In this document: positions 33,261 through 42,259 of the stretch, one piece after another | Position numbering within the stretch: position 1 is the first letter of the stretch | How the letters are laid out: every line of letters begins with the position of its first letter | Source of the DNA: Pleomorphomonas sp. PLEO | GTDB lineage: Bacteria > Pseudomonadota > Alphaproteobacteria > Rhizobiales > Pleomorphomonadaceae | DNA: 64,000 bases | NCBI RefSeq assembly: GCF_041320595.1 | Contig: NZ_CP166625.1 | Location: 3,470,001 to 3,534,000, forward strand | Direction: 5' to 3' | Position numbers and translations under genes: made by a program | The notes under the pieces: generated by a model | Told to the model about the DNA's origin: nothing | Seen by the model: the letters and a program-made list of their open reading frames with translations, nothing else | Databases searched by the model: none

Positions 33261-35350
33261 GAAATGGTCCCGAGGGCCTCGACCTCGACGCCGCGCGCGA
33301 TCTCCACGTGGCTCAACACCGGCAACGAGGGGAACAGGCGTTCAACGATGAGACGCACGTAGGGACGGGCCTCGGGAGCGGTGACCACCGCAAAGCTGTG
33401 GCCCTGCGAAAGACGGCTGCGAACCGCCTCCGACACCTCGGTGCCGAACTGTTCGACAAGGCGCGGATCGATGTCGAACTCAACGACATCGCCCTTGCCG
33501 TCGCGCTTCAGTCCCTGATGGAAAGTGAGGTCCCAACGGTTGCCGAGGCGCAGCACCTTCAGCGTACCGCCGTCGGCAAGGTCGCCGCAGATCTGCTGGG
33601 CGATGCGCATGCGGACGTGCTCGGCGATCTGCTCGGCGCGGCGGACGTGCGGGGCAATCTCGGCCACCGCTTCCAGGATGAGATGGAGGTTGCGGATTGA
33701 TACGCGCTCGGCGAGCAGGAGTTTCAGCACCGCCTGCAGGCCGGAGAACGAGATCTGCGACGGGCAGATATCATCGACGAGGCGCTTGTACTCGGGATCG
33801 AGCCGATCGATCAGGATGCGCATATCCTTATAGGAAAGAAGCTGCGGCAGGTTGTTGCGGAGGACTTCCGAGAGGTGGGTGAGCATCACCGACATGCTGT
33901 CGATGGGCGAGTAACCCTCGCGCGTCACCTCGTTCACATAGTCCTGGGACACCCACATCGCCTTCATGCCGAAGGCCGGCTCGCGGGTCTCGTCGCCGGG
34001 CACGTCCGGCCCTGTGGTATCACCGGTGATCACCATGACTTCGCCCAGCCGCAACTCCTGGGCGGCGATGACGGTACCGTGGATCTTGATGCGGTACTCT
34101 TTCTGCGGCATGGCAACGCTGTCGCCGAGCTTGATGTCGGGAACCACGAACCCGTACTGCTGGGCAAACTTGCGACGCATCTTGCCGACACGGTGAGCCA
34201 GTTCGCCGTGATTGTTCATCATACGCGCGGCAATCTGCTTGCCGAGACAAAGTTCGATCTCATTGGTGCGCAGCTGCTCCTTGACCGAGTCCTTGGTTTC
34301 GGTTTTGGCGGCCTGATCGATCCTGGTCTTTTCGGCGGCCTCGGCAGCAGCGCGCTCGGCGCGGCGCTTGGGGATCGCCCGGGCGACAAAGCCCATCATC
34401 GCTGCTGGAATGAGGAAGGGCAGGAGGGGCAGGCCCGGCACCAGCGAAAGACCAGCCAAAAGACCGGCGGCCACGGTGAGTGCGCGGGGATAGCCGCCAA
34501 GCTGTCCCATCACCGCCTGCTCGGCCGAGCCGCGCGTGCCGCCCTTGGAGACCAGCAGGCCGGCGGCCAGCGAGACGATCAGCGCCGGTATCTGGGTGAC
34601 CAGGCCATCACCGACGGCAAGCTTGACGAAAGCGTCGGCCGCCTCCGACAGCGGGAGACCGTGGCGGGTGGTGCCGATGACGATGCCGCCGAAGATGTTG
34701 ACGGCGGTGATGATGATGCCGGCGATGGCATCGCCCCGTACGAACTTGGAAGCGCCGTCCATCGAGCCGAAAAAGGTGCTCTCTTCCTCCAGTTCGCGCC
34801 GCCGCTGCTGTGCTTCCTTGTCGGTGATCAGGCCCGCCGACAGGTCGGCGTCGATGGCCATCTGCTTGCCGGGGATGGCATCGAGAGTGAAACGGGCGCC
34901 GACTTCGGCGATACGGGTCGCGCCCTTGGTGATCACCACGAAGTTGACGATGATCAGGATGGCGAAGATGACGAGGCCGATCACGAAGTCGCCGCTCATC
35001 ACCAGGCGCGAGAAACCCTGGATGATATGACCGGCGGCGCCATCGCCCGCATGGCCGCCCGACAGGATCTGGCGCGTCGTCGCCACGTTGAGGGCGAGGC
35101 GCAATAGTGTGGCGATCAACAGGACGGTCGGAAAGGACGAGAAATCGAGCGGACGCTGGATCCACAGGGAGACCATCAGGATCAGCACCGATAGAGCGAT
35201 CGACAATGCAAGGCCCGTGTCGATCAGGATCGGAGGGATTGGCAGGAACAACACGGCCAAGATGGCGACGATGCCGATGGCAAAACCGATGTCGCGCGAG
35301 CCGGAAGCGGGCTTGGTGCCGGCGGGAGCCGACAGGCTGACGTTCGACAT
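33257..35350 (-). CDS. flhA: Flagellar export gate protein FlhA
   Basis: A 697-residue protein. The N-terminal half has eight membrane helices and the conserved cytoplasmic FHIPEP-type loop region ([67 protein letters not shown]). The large cytoplasmic C-domain (about 360-697) binds chaperones and includes MIEPGYS-like [25 protein letters not shown]. The ATG at 35350 is preceded by AGGAGC. It lies between fliQ and fliR. Confidence 0.96.
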   Translation of the reverse strand: MSNVSLSAPAGTKPASGSRDIGFAIGIVAILAVLFLPIPPILIDTGLALSIALSVLILMVSLWIQRPLDFSSFPTVLLIATLLRLALNVATTRQILSGGHAGDGAAGHIIQGFSRLVMSGDFVIGLVIFAILIIVNFVVITKGATRIAEVGARFTLDAIPGKQMAIDADLSAGLITDKEAQQRRRELEEESTFFGSMDGASKFVRGDAIAGIIITAVNIFGGIVIGTTRHGLPLSEAADAFVKLAVGDGLVTQIPALIVSLAAGLLVSKGGTRGSAEQAVMGQLGGYPRALTVAAGLLAGLSLVPGLPLLPFLIPAAMMGFVARAIPKRRAERAAAEAAEKTRIDQAAKTETKDSVKEQLRTNEIELCLGKQIAARMMNNHGELAHRVGKMRRKFAQQYGFVVPDIKLGDSVAMPQKEYRIKIHGTVIAAQELRLGEVMVITGDTTGPDVPGDETREPAFGMKAMWVSQDYVNEVTREGYSPIDSMSVMLTHLSEVLRNNLPQLLSYKDMRILIDRLDPEYKRLVDDICPSQISFSGLQAVLKLLLAERVSIRNLHLILEAVAEIAPHVRRAEQIAEHVRMRIAQQICGDLADGGTLKVLRLGNRWDLTFHQGLKRDGKGDVVEFDIDPRLVEQFGTEVSEAVRSRLSQGHSFAVVTAPEARPYVRLIVERLFPSLPVLSHVEIARGVEVEALGTIS

Positions 35351-35401
35351 GCGGTGTGCTCCTGAATACAGTCGGGGCAGAAATAATCCAGGGAACTTGA
35401 G

Positions 35402-35417
35402 CGGGGCTTTCGCCCCG
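35402..35417 (-). other. Short GAAA-capped hairpin between fliQ and flhA
   Basis: CGGGGC and GCCCCG flank TTTC, which reads GAAA on the minus strand, a stable tetraloop hairpin. It falls 9 bases after the fliQ stop. It has no T run, so it is more likely an mRNA stability or spacing element than a terminator. Confidence 0.5.
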
Positions 35418-35425
35418 TCTCCAGA

Positions 35426-35692
35426 CTAGAAGCCGCTCTCGATGCGGCCGTAGACGATTTCCGTGAAGGCGTAGATTTGGGCACCGATGAACGGACCGGT
35501 GGCCACAACGGTCAGCAAGATGGCGACGATCTTCGGAATGAAGGTCAACGTGATTTCCTGCACCTGCGTCAGAGCCTGCAAGAGCGCGATGACGATGCCA
35601 ACCGTCATCGCGGCGAGTACGGCCGGTCCGGAGCCGATGATGATGGTCCAGATGGCGTCGCGAACTAGGTCGAGGGCGTCGAACTCGTTCAT
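35426..35692 (-). CDS. fliQ: Flagellar export gate protein FliQ
   Basis: An 88-residue membrane protein with two helices: VLAAMTVGIVIALLQALTQVQEITLTFIPKIVAILLTVV is the family core. FliQ forms the export gate with FliP and FliR. Its ATG shares bases with the flgD stop (TGATG). Confidence 0.95.
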   Translation of the reverse strand: MNEFDALDLVRDAIWTIIIGSGPAVLAAMTVGIVIALLQALTQVQEITLTFIPKIVAILLTVVATGPFIGAQIYAFTEIVYGRIESGF

Positions 35693-36099
35693 CAGGTAAC
35701 GACCACGCCGGGGCCGAGCACCACCGACTTGCCGCTGTCGAGATCGGCGAGCGCGCCGCCGTTGACGATGCGGACCGCGGTGACCTTGCCGGAGACGCTG
35801 CCGTCCTCGGAGGTGAGTGTCCGGCCGATGATGCCATCGGCCTGCGACAAGGCGAGCGACGACAGCATGCTGTCGAGCTTGGTGTTGCTCTGCATCGACT
35901 GCTCGACCTGGGAGAAGGTGGCGAACTGCGCGATATATTCCGTCGAACTGGTCGGTTCAGTCGGGTCCTGGTTCTTCATCTCGGCCATGAACAGCTTCAG
36001 GAAGGAGTTGTAGTCGAGAGAGCTGCCGGAGCTGGACGACTTCGTCGACGAAGACGACGATGAGCTGGAACTCTGGCTGGTTGTGGTGTTGACCTGCAT
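35692..36099 (-). CDS. flgD: Hook-cap scaffold protein FlgD, with a polyserine N-terminus
   Basis: A 135-residue FlgD. The conserved SLDYNSFLKLFMAEMKNQDPTEPTSSTEYIAQFATFSQVEQSM lies at about 28-70 and is followed by a short C-terminal beta domain (DGIIGRTLTSEDGSVSGKVTAVRI). Before it lies a low-complexity serine tract (about residues 8-27). The protein is shorter than enteric FlgD (about 230), which is normal for rhizobia. It caps the growing hook while FlgE polymerises. Confidence 0.93.
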   Translation of the reverse strand: MQVNTTTSQSSSSSSSSSTKSSSSGSSLDYNSFLKLFMAEMKNQDPTEPTSSTEYIAQFATFSQVEQSMQSNTKLDSMLSSLALSQADGIIGRTLTSEDGSVSGKVTAVRIVNGGALADLDSGKSVVLGPGVVVT

Positions 36100-36115
36100 G
36101 GGGGTGTCCTCCTGG

Positions 36116-36523
36116 TCAGGCGGCGATGAGTCCGCCCAGTACGCCGGCCTCGACCGGAAACAGCGAGCGGATGGTCTTGAGGGCGTCGAACGGTCGTTCG
36201 GCGGCGAGTTGTGCTTCCACCGCCCGAAGGCCGACGCGGATGTCGGGGTTGATCAACGTTCGATCGAGCGAGGTGATCAGCCCGGCGGCGACCGAACGGG
36301 CGCTACGGCTGTCGGTACCGTCGATCATGATCATCTGGACGGCGAAGTAGAGCTGCCGAAGCGGCGTCGTCGTCTCTTCGGGCTGCATGACATGGGCTTC
36401 GAGCAGGAAGCTCACGTCGTTCAGCAGCTCGATAGACACTTTACGGTCGACGCGGATCACCGCGCCGTTGATATAGAGGCGCTCGCGAGCGCGGAGACCG
36501 ATGTGCATCGAACCGTTGCTCAT
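36116..36523 (-). CDS. flbT: Flagellin mRNA regulator FlbT
   Basis: A 135-residue RNA-linked regulator. LRARERLYINGAVIRVDRKVSIELLNDVSFLLEAHVMQPEE and LRQLYFAVQMIMIDG are FlbT signatures. In Caulobacter, FlbT acts on the 5' untranslated region of flagellin mRNA and limits its lifetime; in rhizobia it regulates flagellin production in varied ways. This matters here because the flagellin leader at 15056-15180 is strongly folded. The ATG overlaps the flaF stop as ATGA. Confidence 0.95.
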   Translation of the reverse strand: MSNGSMHIGLRARERLYINGAVIRVDRKVSIELLNDVSFLLEAHVMQPEETTTPLRQLYFAVQMIMIDGTDSRSARSVAAGLITSLDRTLINPDIRVGLRAVEAQLAAERPFDALKTIRSLFPVEAGVLGGLIAA

Positions 36524-36867
36524 GCGAGACCTGCCCGGATGATGCCGTTGATCTCGATCAGTCCATCGAAATTATCGGACTCGTTGCGACGGATCTGCTC
36601 GGCTTCCTTGATGATCCAAAGGCCGATGGAGATGAGGTCGGCACGCAACTTGTCCGGCAAGTCGTTGTCGGGACTGGCGAGATCCTCGATGAGGTAACTC
36701 CACAGACGACGGAGATAGAGGATGGCATCGGTCGCTTCCCGCGATCGGGTACCCTTGGCTTTGGCCCGTTGGAGGAGTTCGACGGCATGGTCCATGGCCT
36801 CGGCCTCGTGCTGGCGCGCGAGGTTAACAGCGTCGCCAACGATGTCGGCGTAGGAAAACTGATGCAT
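36520..36867 (-). CDS. flaF: Flagellin synthesis regulator FlaF
   Basis: A 115-residue helical protein. It starts MHQFSYADIVGDAVNLARQHEAEAMDHAVELLQ and contains TDAILYLRRLWSYLIEDLASPDNDLPDKLRADLISIGLWI, typical of FlaF. FlaF works with FlbT and promotes flagellin secretion or translation in Caulobacter. It is cotranscribed with flbT, immediately after flgL. Confidence 0.95.
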   Translation of the reverse strand: MHQFSYADIVGDAVNLARQHEAEAMDHAVELLQRAKAKGTRSREATDAILYLRRLWSYLIEDLASPDNDLPDKLRADLISIGLWIIKEAEQIRRNESDNFDGLIEINGIIRAGLA

Positions 36868-36916
36868 GAAACACCCTGCGGGTTGAGATGAAACGAGCCA
36901 GCCGGCGAACCGGGGA

Positions 36917-37972
36917 TCAGAGATAGTTGAGCAGGCTGAGCTGCTGCACGCGGCTGGTCAGCGAAAAAGCCATATCGAGCTGCGTCTCCAGGGCGGAGAT
37001 GCGGGTTTGGGTCTCAACCGGGTCGACCTGCTCGAAGTCGTTGATATTGCGGTTGAGAATGTCCATCTGCGCCTCAATGCGGCCGTTGGCGTTGCTGAGC
37101 CGCTCTTGCGCGGTGCCGAGACGTGCCTTGACCACGGTGACGTCGACTGTCGCGTTGCCGACGATCTGGGCGGTCTTGTCGATGAGGGTCTGATAGGCCT
37201 TTTCCGACAGCCCCTTGTCCGCGAGTTCGCTCACCATCGTGTAGGCCATGGCCAGCTTGCGGAAAGCCTGTTCGTTGGCATTGGTCGAGGTTTCGATCAG
37301 CTCCGAAGTGGAAATCCGGCTCTTGACGTTCTGGCTTGAAGCCGAAGACCAGCCGGTGGCGGGATCAGACCAGCTCGTGGCGTCAAACATGTTGGTCATG
37401 TTGACGTCGATGAAGGTGCTGAGGTCGCTGGCCGACAGATCGGCCGGCGTGGCGGCGCCAACGCTGCTGCAGTAGTTGGCGAGTTCGGTGTCGAAAGCCG
37501 TCTTGGTGGCCGAGGTAGGCGTCGCATAATAGTCGTTGACCGGTCGGACGTCGGTGTTGATACCGGCGAACAGATACTCACCGTTGATCGACGTATTGAG
37601 CGAAGCGATCAGCGATTGCAGATCATTCTTCGCGTCGTCGGCGATGACCTTGGCGCCGACATTGCCCGAGCGAACGGCGATCAGCGAGGCTGCGAAATCC
37701 TGGGCGTTTTTCAGCAAGCCGTCGAGCGACGCCTGGCTGGTGTCGAGGCGTGAAGCGACAAGGCCGTTGGTATCGCGGATGGCGTCGAGACGCTGGTAGT
37801 CCTGGCGGAGCGAAATGGTTCGTCCGGTCTTGTTGCCAAGCTCAAGACCGACGTCGGCCCAGCGCCCAGAACTCAATTCCTTGGTATTCTTTGCGAGTTC
37901 GGTCTGCATCTTGAGGATCGAAAGGCGGGATGCGGTGGACGCCGCCTGGGTCGAGATATAGGTGGTTTTCAT
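36917..37972 (-). CDS. flgL: Hook-filament junction protein FlgL
   Basis: A 351-residue axial protein related to flagellin. It begins MKTTYISTQAASTASRLSILKMQTELAKNTKELSSGRWADVG and ends with FEQVDPVETQTRISALETQLDMAFSLTSRVQQLSLLNYL. It joins the hook to the filament above FlgK. The gene follows flgK by 14 bases. Confidence 0.94.
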   Translation of the reverse strand: MKTTYISTQAASTASRLSILKMQTELAKNTKELSSGRWADVGLELGNKTGRTISLRQDYQRLDAIRDTNGLVASRLDTSQASLDGLLKNAQDFAASLIAVRSGNVGAKVIADDAKNDLQSLIASLNTSINGEYLFAGINTDVRPVNDYYATPTSATKTAFDTELANYCSSVGAATPADLSASDLSTFIDVNMTNMFDATSWSDPATGWSSASSQNVKSRISTSELIETSTNANEQAFRKLAMAYTMVSELADKGLSEKAYQTLIDKTAQIVGNATVDVTVVKARLGTAQERLSNANGRIEAQMDILNRNINDFEQVDPVETQTRISALETQLDMAFSLTSRVQQLSLLNYL

Positions 37973-37986
37973 GTCTCACTCCTCTC

Positions 37987-39432
37987 TCAGACGGCGTTGA
38001 GCAGGTCTTGAAGCATTTGATCGACCGCCGAGATGAGCTTGGCGGAAGCCGAATAAGTGCGCTCGATCTCAAGCTGTTTGGACAGCTCGTCGTCGAGGTT
38101 GACGCCGGTGGTGTTGGACAGCGCTTCTGAAGCGCGCTGCAGCATGGTCGACTGGTAGGTCGATGAAGTGTCGACCTGCTGCCGGTTGAATTCGAGCCAG
38201 CTTGCCGAGGACGTGGCGTAGTCGGCGAGCGTGTTGGTGGGATCGGCGCCGGAGTCCGGGTCGAACACCCGCGCCTCGCCAAACTCCGTGACGAGAGCAT
38301 TCAGTCGTTCGGCGAAACCGGCTTCGTTACCGGTGTTGTAGTCGTAGGTGATGCCGTCGCGAATGCGATCGAGATCACCGCCGGTCGTTGGATCGATGGC
38401 TGGGTTGACAGTGATGAGGCCGGCAAGGCCTGTCTGAATGGTCGCGGTGGCCGGCATGGTGCCGGACGGCCAGGTGAACAGGCCCGGCACGTCCGGCCCT
38501 GTGCCGGACGGATCGCTTTCGGCAAAAGCCTCGATCAAACCACGGGCGATTTCGTCGAGCTGGCTCTGGTAGGTGACACTTGCCTCATCGCGCAGCGTGG
38601 CGAGGCCGGCGAGGCGACCGGAGGTGCTGGACATCGATGATGTGCCGCCAGCCACAGCGACGCCATCGACGTAGACGGCGTTGCCAACCGTCGAGGCGCT
38701 GAAAACATTGGTCGCCTGGAAACTGACTTCGCGCGGATGCGTCTCGAACAGCGTCACGCCGCCATCGGTATAGATGGCGACGTCGTTGTTATCGCGCGCC
38801 ACCACAGAAATGCCGATCTCCTCGGAAAGCTGGGAGATCAGGCCATCGCGGCTATCCATGCTGTCGGTAACGTCGGCGCCCGTCACGGTACCGTGGACGA
38901 TAGTCGTATTGAGGGTGTCGATCTTGGCGAGCAGATCGTTGATGCGCTCAACCGAGGCGCCCATGTCGGCGTCGGCAAGGGCGCGGGTGGACTGTACGGT
39001 TGTCGTCGCCTCGTTGAGCGTCGAAACCAACGATGTGGCCGAGCTCTGCACCGCCTGAGCGAGAATGGTGTTGCTCGGGTTGGCGGCATACTGCTGCAGC
39101 TTGTTGTTGAGGTCGCCCAGTTTAGCAGCCGGGCTCTGGTTGAGCTCGGGATCGCCGATCGTCTGGGACAGCTTGGTGAGGCCATCCAGCAGGGCATCCT
39201 GCTTGGACGAGGCCGAGGTGGCCTTCAGCATGGTCTTGTAGAGGGCGGCGTCCGTGGCACGCTGGATCGACACCACCTGAACGGTGCCGCCAGCGCCGGT
39301 GATAACCATCGCCGATTTGCGCGAGTAGGACGACTCCGCGCCGCCGGCGATGTTGCGCGACGTCGTCGCCGTCTGCACGCCGGAGGTCTGCAGCGAGGAG
39401 TTGGCGACGTTGAGGGCCATCGAGAGGGACAT
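37987..39432 (-). CDS. flgK: Hook-filament junction protein FlgK
   Basis: A 481-residue axial protein. It starts MSLSMALNVANSSLQTSGVQT and includes a conserved SYSRKSAMVITGAGG segment; the C-terminus has VNLDDELSKQLEIERTYSASAKLISAVDQMLQDLL. A second in-frame ATG at 39441 would add MTP; the family start and nearby GGAT favour 39432. The gene lies between flgE and flgL, the rhizobial order. Confidence 0.94.
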   Translation of the reverse strand: MSLSMALNVANSSLQTSGVQTATTSRNIAGGAESSYSRKSAMVITGAGGTVQVVSIQRATDAALYKTMLKATSASSKQDALLDGLTKLSQTIGDPELNQSPAAKLGDLNNKLQQYAANPSNTILAQAVQSSATSLVSTLNEATTTVQSTRALADADMGASVERINDLLAKIDTLNTTIVHGTVTGADVTDSMDSRDGLISQLSEEIGISVVARDNNDVAIYTDGGVTLFETHPREVSFQATNVFSASTVGNAVYVDGVAVAGGTSSMSSTSGRLAGLATLRDEASVTYQSQLDEIARGLIEAFAESDPSGTGPDVPGLFTWPSGTMPATATIQTGLAGLITVNPAIDPTTGGDLDRIRDGITYDYNTGNEAGFAERLNALVTEFGEARVFDPDSGADPTNTLADYATSSASWLEFNRQQVDTSSTYQSTMLQRASEALSNTTGVNLDDELSKQLEIERTYSASAKLISAVDQMLQDLLNAV

Positions 39433-39457
39433 CGGGGTCATCCGTTGGGTTTGGAAG

Positions 39458-40738
39458 TCAGCGCTTCAGGTTGACGAGAACGTCGAGCAGGTCGGAGCCG
39501 GTCTGGAAGACCTTGGAATTGGCCGTGTAGCCGCGCTGCGCCTCGATCATCGCCGTGAGTTCGCTCGCCATGTCGGCGTTGGACTGCTCCAGCGAGCCGG
39601 ACTTGATGACGCCGAAGCTCGACGAGCCGGCGAAGCCGAGGCTGGGATCGCCGGAGTCCATCGAGACGGAGTAGGCATTACCGGCAACCGGCGTCAGATT
39701 GTCAGGGCTCGGTACGTTGGCGAGCGGGATTTGGAAGGTGGCCTTTCGCGTGCCATCGCCGAAGATGGCATAAACGATGCCCTTGTCGCTGATCTCGACA
39801 CTGTCAACCGCCTGGGCGGCGTTGCCATTGGTGTCGCCAGTGGGGGTGAATTCCGTGGTGCCAAGCTGGGTCATGCCCGACAGGTCGAGCGTCATGGTCT
39901 GCGACGAGCCATTGTTTGGTACCGAGAAGGACGGAATTGCCGGCGCGGTCAGCTTGCCGTTGGTCGGATCGAAGGTGAGGGTGCCGGTACTGAGGACCGG
40001 ACCGGCAGCCGGCGTTCCCGTAGCCGCGTAGGGGAAGCCGCCCGACGCGGAGGCGCCCGCGCGGTCGAACACCGCGTATTCCCACTGGTTGGAGCCGGTC
40101 TTGGTAAAGTAGACGTCGAGCATCACCTCGTTGCCGAGGTTGTCGTAAGTCGTCAGCGAGGTCTTGTTGGTGTAGGCGGAAGCGGCAGTGTTGCTGCTGG
40201 CTGGCGTCGTGACGGTGGTGGCATTGGAGTTGAGCGTCGCGGTGATGTAGCCACTCGTTGTCGGCGACGCCGTCATGCCGAGAGCGTTGACATTGACCGG
40301 TACGAGGCCCGTCAGGCTATTGGCCGAGGGGGAGGGCGTGCCGCTGGAGAGATCGTAGCCGAGCAGCGTGAAGCCGCCGGCATTCTTCAGCGTACCGTCC
40401 GTCTGTTCGACGAACGAGCCGGCACGGGTGAGATAGGGCTTGCCGCCCGCGTCCTGCACCACGAAAAAACCGGACCCGGTGACTGCTAGATCAAGACCGC
40501 TGGTGGTTGAAAGATATGAGCCTGCTTCACCGATGGCGTAGCGTGTCTGGGTACTGACGCCCGCCGGCTGATAATCGCCGGAGCGGCTGTTACCGATCAC
40601 CATCGACGAGAATTCGCTCGAGGCGCGCTTGTAGCCGACGGTATTAGCGTTGGCGATGTTGTCAGCGGTGGTAGCCAGTTTGCTACCTTGGGCGTTCATT
40701 CCGGAAACGCCGCTACGCAAGACGCCATAAAGACTCAT
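39458..40738 (-). CDS. flgE: Flagellar hook protein FlgE
   Basis: A 426-residue hook protein. The N-terminus VLRSGVSGMNAQGSKLATTADNIANANTVGYKRASSEF and the C-terminal QSNADMASELTAMIEAQRGYTANSKVFQTGSDLLDVLVNL are diagnostic. The middle region is Ser/Thr/Ala-rich, as usual in hook proteins. It heads the second large flagellar operon, and its upstream region holds a tandem direct repeat (40806-40830). Confidence 0.95.
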   Translation of the reverse strand: MSLYGVLRSGVSGMNAQGSKLATTADNIANANTVGYKRASSEFSSMVIGNSRSGDYQPAGVSTQTRYAIGEAGSYLSTTSGLDLAVTGSGFFVVQDAGGKPYLTRAGSFVEQTDGTLKNAGGFTLLGYDLSSGTPSPSANSLTGLVPVNVNALGMTASPTTSGYITATLNSNATTVTTPASSNTAASAYTNKTSLTTYDNLGNEVMLDVYFTKTGSNQWEYAVFDRAGASASGGFPYAATGTPAAGPVLSTGTLTFDPTNGKLTAPAIPSFSVPNNGSSQTMTLDLSGMTQLGTTEFTPTGDTNGNAAQAVDSVEISDKGIVYAIFGDGTRKATFQIPLANVPSPDNLTPVAGNAYSVSMDSGDPSLGFAGSSSFGVIKSGSLEQSNADMASELTAMIEAQRGYTANSKVFQTGSDLLDVLVNLKR

Positions 40739-40830
40739 CGCTGATCTCCTGAAGCACTGTCATTGCTTGCAGGAAACACCGCCACCCTTGCGCGAAGCTT
40801 GTCGTTTGAAAGCTAAAATTGAAAGTAAAA
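40739..40830 (-). promoter_or_regulatory. flgE upstream region with tandem direct repeat
   Basis: On the plus strand TTGAAAGCTAAAA (40806-40818) is directly followed by TTGAAAGTAAAA (40819-40830), about 70-95 bases before the flgE ATG. Adjacent head-to-tail repeats suit an OmpR-type dimer such as FtcR. The surrounding DNA is AT-rich. AGGAG precedes the ATG. Confidence 0.55.
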
Positions 40831-41098
40831 CCCTATCAAATCAGACGTTATTTCAGCCTTTTCTGCCAGCATAGATGGCGTTAACAAGGTATTCTTGATC
40901 TCCTCTCCTCTCGTCAAAAATACGAAGGCGTTTGAGGCGTTGTTTAGGACATTGGGGCTCGACGCCGGACTGCGGGACGATTTAGTGATCTTTGTGAGGA
41001 AAAGTGTGCCGGATCGAAACAAGAGCCGGCCGCTCCGAATTTATGCGGCAATAGCAATTTTAGGTTGCAAAAAAACAATGCCGATAAAGCCCGTCAAT
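40831..41098. other. Rest of the intergenic region between flgE and the DUF4037 gene
   Basis: About 270 bases, comparatively AT-rich up to about 40930. A short run of A at 41069-41076 lies past the DUF4037 stop but no clear hairpin precedes it. I see no gene or RNA. Confidence 0.4.
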
Positions 41099-42184
41099 TC
41101 AGTCCTTGCCGAGATTTGAAAGCAATGCGGACATCACGTGTCGCGCTCGTTCCGGCTCAACGATCATTGGCGTTGCATCGGCGATCTGATCTATGGAGCC
41201 GATAACCGGCAGGCCGTTGAGAAGCGGATCGACGATGCCTGCGGCAAGGCTGGCGCTGATCTCCTCGGCGTTGATTGTCAGAAACGGACGGCTGAAATAG
41301 GGGCCGATCCTCGGCGTAACCGAAAGTGGAAAGCCGGCTGAGGAATGCAGTTCGGCAGCCGCGAGGCAGGCGTTGGCGAGATGCGTCTGGCGTGCTTCCC
41401 ACGTATCCACTGCCAGTGCCGCGGAAAGCAGTGGCGACAGTGTCTTTGCGCTTGCAAGCCTGGCGAAAGCCGAACCGAACCATTTGGCGTAGGGCGGATA
41501 GCGACCTTCCAGCAGGAAGCCTATTCGCATGATGTCGTGCGCAAGCCGCGCGGCGATGATACGGGAGCCAAGATCGTCGCCGACATAACCGGCTCGGCCG
41601 ACAAAAGCTTGTTCGTCGGCGATACGGCGCCATTGGGCGGACAGCTTGTAAAGAGTGACGTCGTGTGGGCACTGGCCGAAGGTTTCCCTGAGGCGCTTCA
41701 GATCTCCGAGGCCGTGATGGAAAACATCGCCAGCTGTGAGTTCCTGCAGTCTCTGTTCCGGTAAGGACAGCCAAGTCAGGGCGTCGAGCGGAGTGTCCAG
41801 GTCAAGCGCCAGCCGCGTTCTCACAATTCCTTGGGCGGTAAATACCTCGACGCCATGCGAGGGACACCCCAACGCGTCACTTGCGACAATCGGCGGATGG
41901 GGGCGAGAGCGATAGCCGATGGGCTCGCCAAGGAAAGTGGCCGGCTTCACCGCGTCGAAGCCGTCGACAATCGCCACGGCGTGAGCCGCGAAGTCGGCTC
42001 CGGTCACCACCAGTTGGACACGCGGACCCCAGTTATGATCGCGTGACATGTCGTCGTCGAAGCCGAGGAGTTCGGAGCCATAGCCGAAAATCCCCGCATC
42101 GTAAGGCAGGCCCGGAAAGGCCTTGTCGAGCCAGGGACTGACAACGTTCTGGTAGAACAGCTGCGAAAGCTCGATGCCTTGCAT
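41099..42184 (-). CDS. DUF4037 family protein
   Basis: A 361-residue soluble protein with a nucleotidyltransferase-like N-terminal region: SPWLDKAFPGLPYDAGIFGYGSELLGFDDDMSRDHNWGPRVQL. The G-S and D-x-D-like residues are arranged as in minimal nucleotidyltransferases, and the helical C-terminal half carries the conserved AQWRRIADEQAFVGRAGYVGDDLGSRI. The family is DUF4037; its substrate is unknown. The ATG at 42184 has GGCAGGAG upstream, whereas the reading frame could start at 42232 without support. It lies downstream of the glycerate kinase gene and may be read with it. Confidence 0.85.
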   Translation of the reverse strand: MQGIELSQLFYQNVVSPWLDKAFPGLPYDAGIFGYGSELLGFDDDMSRDHNWGPRVQLVVTGADFAAHAVAIVDGFDAVKPATFLGEPIGYRSRPHPPIVASDALGCPSHGVEVFTAQGIVRTRLALDLDTPLDALTWLSLPEQRLQELTAGDVFHHGLGDLKRLRETFGQCPHDVTLYKLSAQWRRIADEQAFVGRAGYVGDDLGSRIIAARLAHDIMRIGFLLEGRYPPYAKWFGSAFARLASAKTLSPLLSAALAVDTWEARQTHLANACLAAAELHSSAGFPLSVTPRIGPYFSRPFLTINAEEISASLAAGIVDPLLNGLPVIGSIDQIADATPMIVEPERARHVMSALLSNLGKD

Positions 42185-42259
42185 CGCTGGCTCCTGCCGT
42201 TGAAAATTGCGCGAGGACTCGCAAGTTCCCAACGTAGAGAAAACAGAGCCATCGCGGAA

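Noticed and set aside
41060-41098. Terminator after the DUF4037 gene at the A/T run near 41070
   Set aside because: No stable stem precedes the T run on the minus strand.
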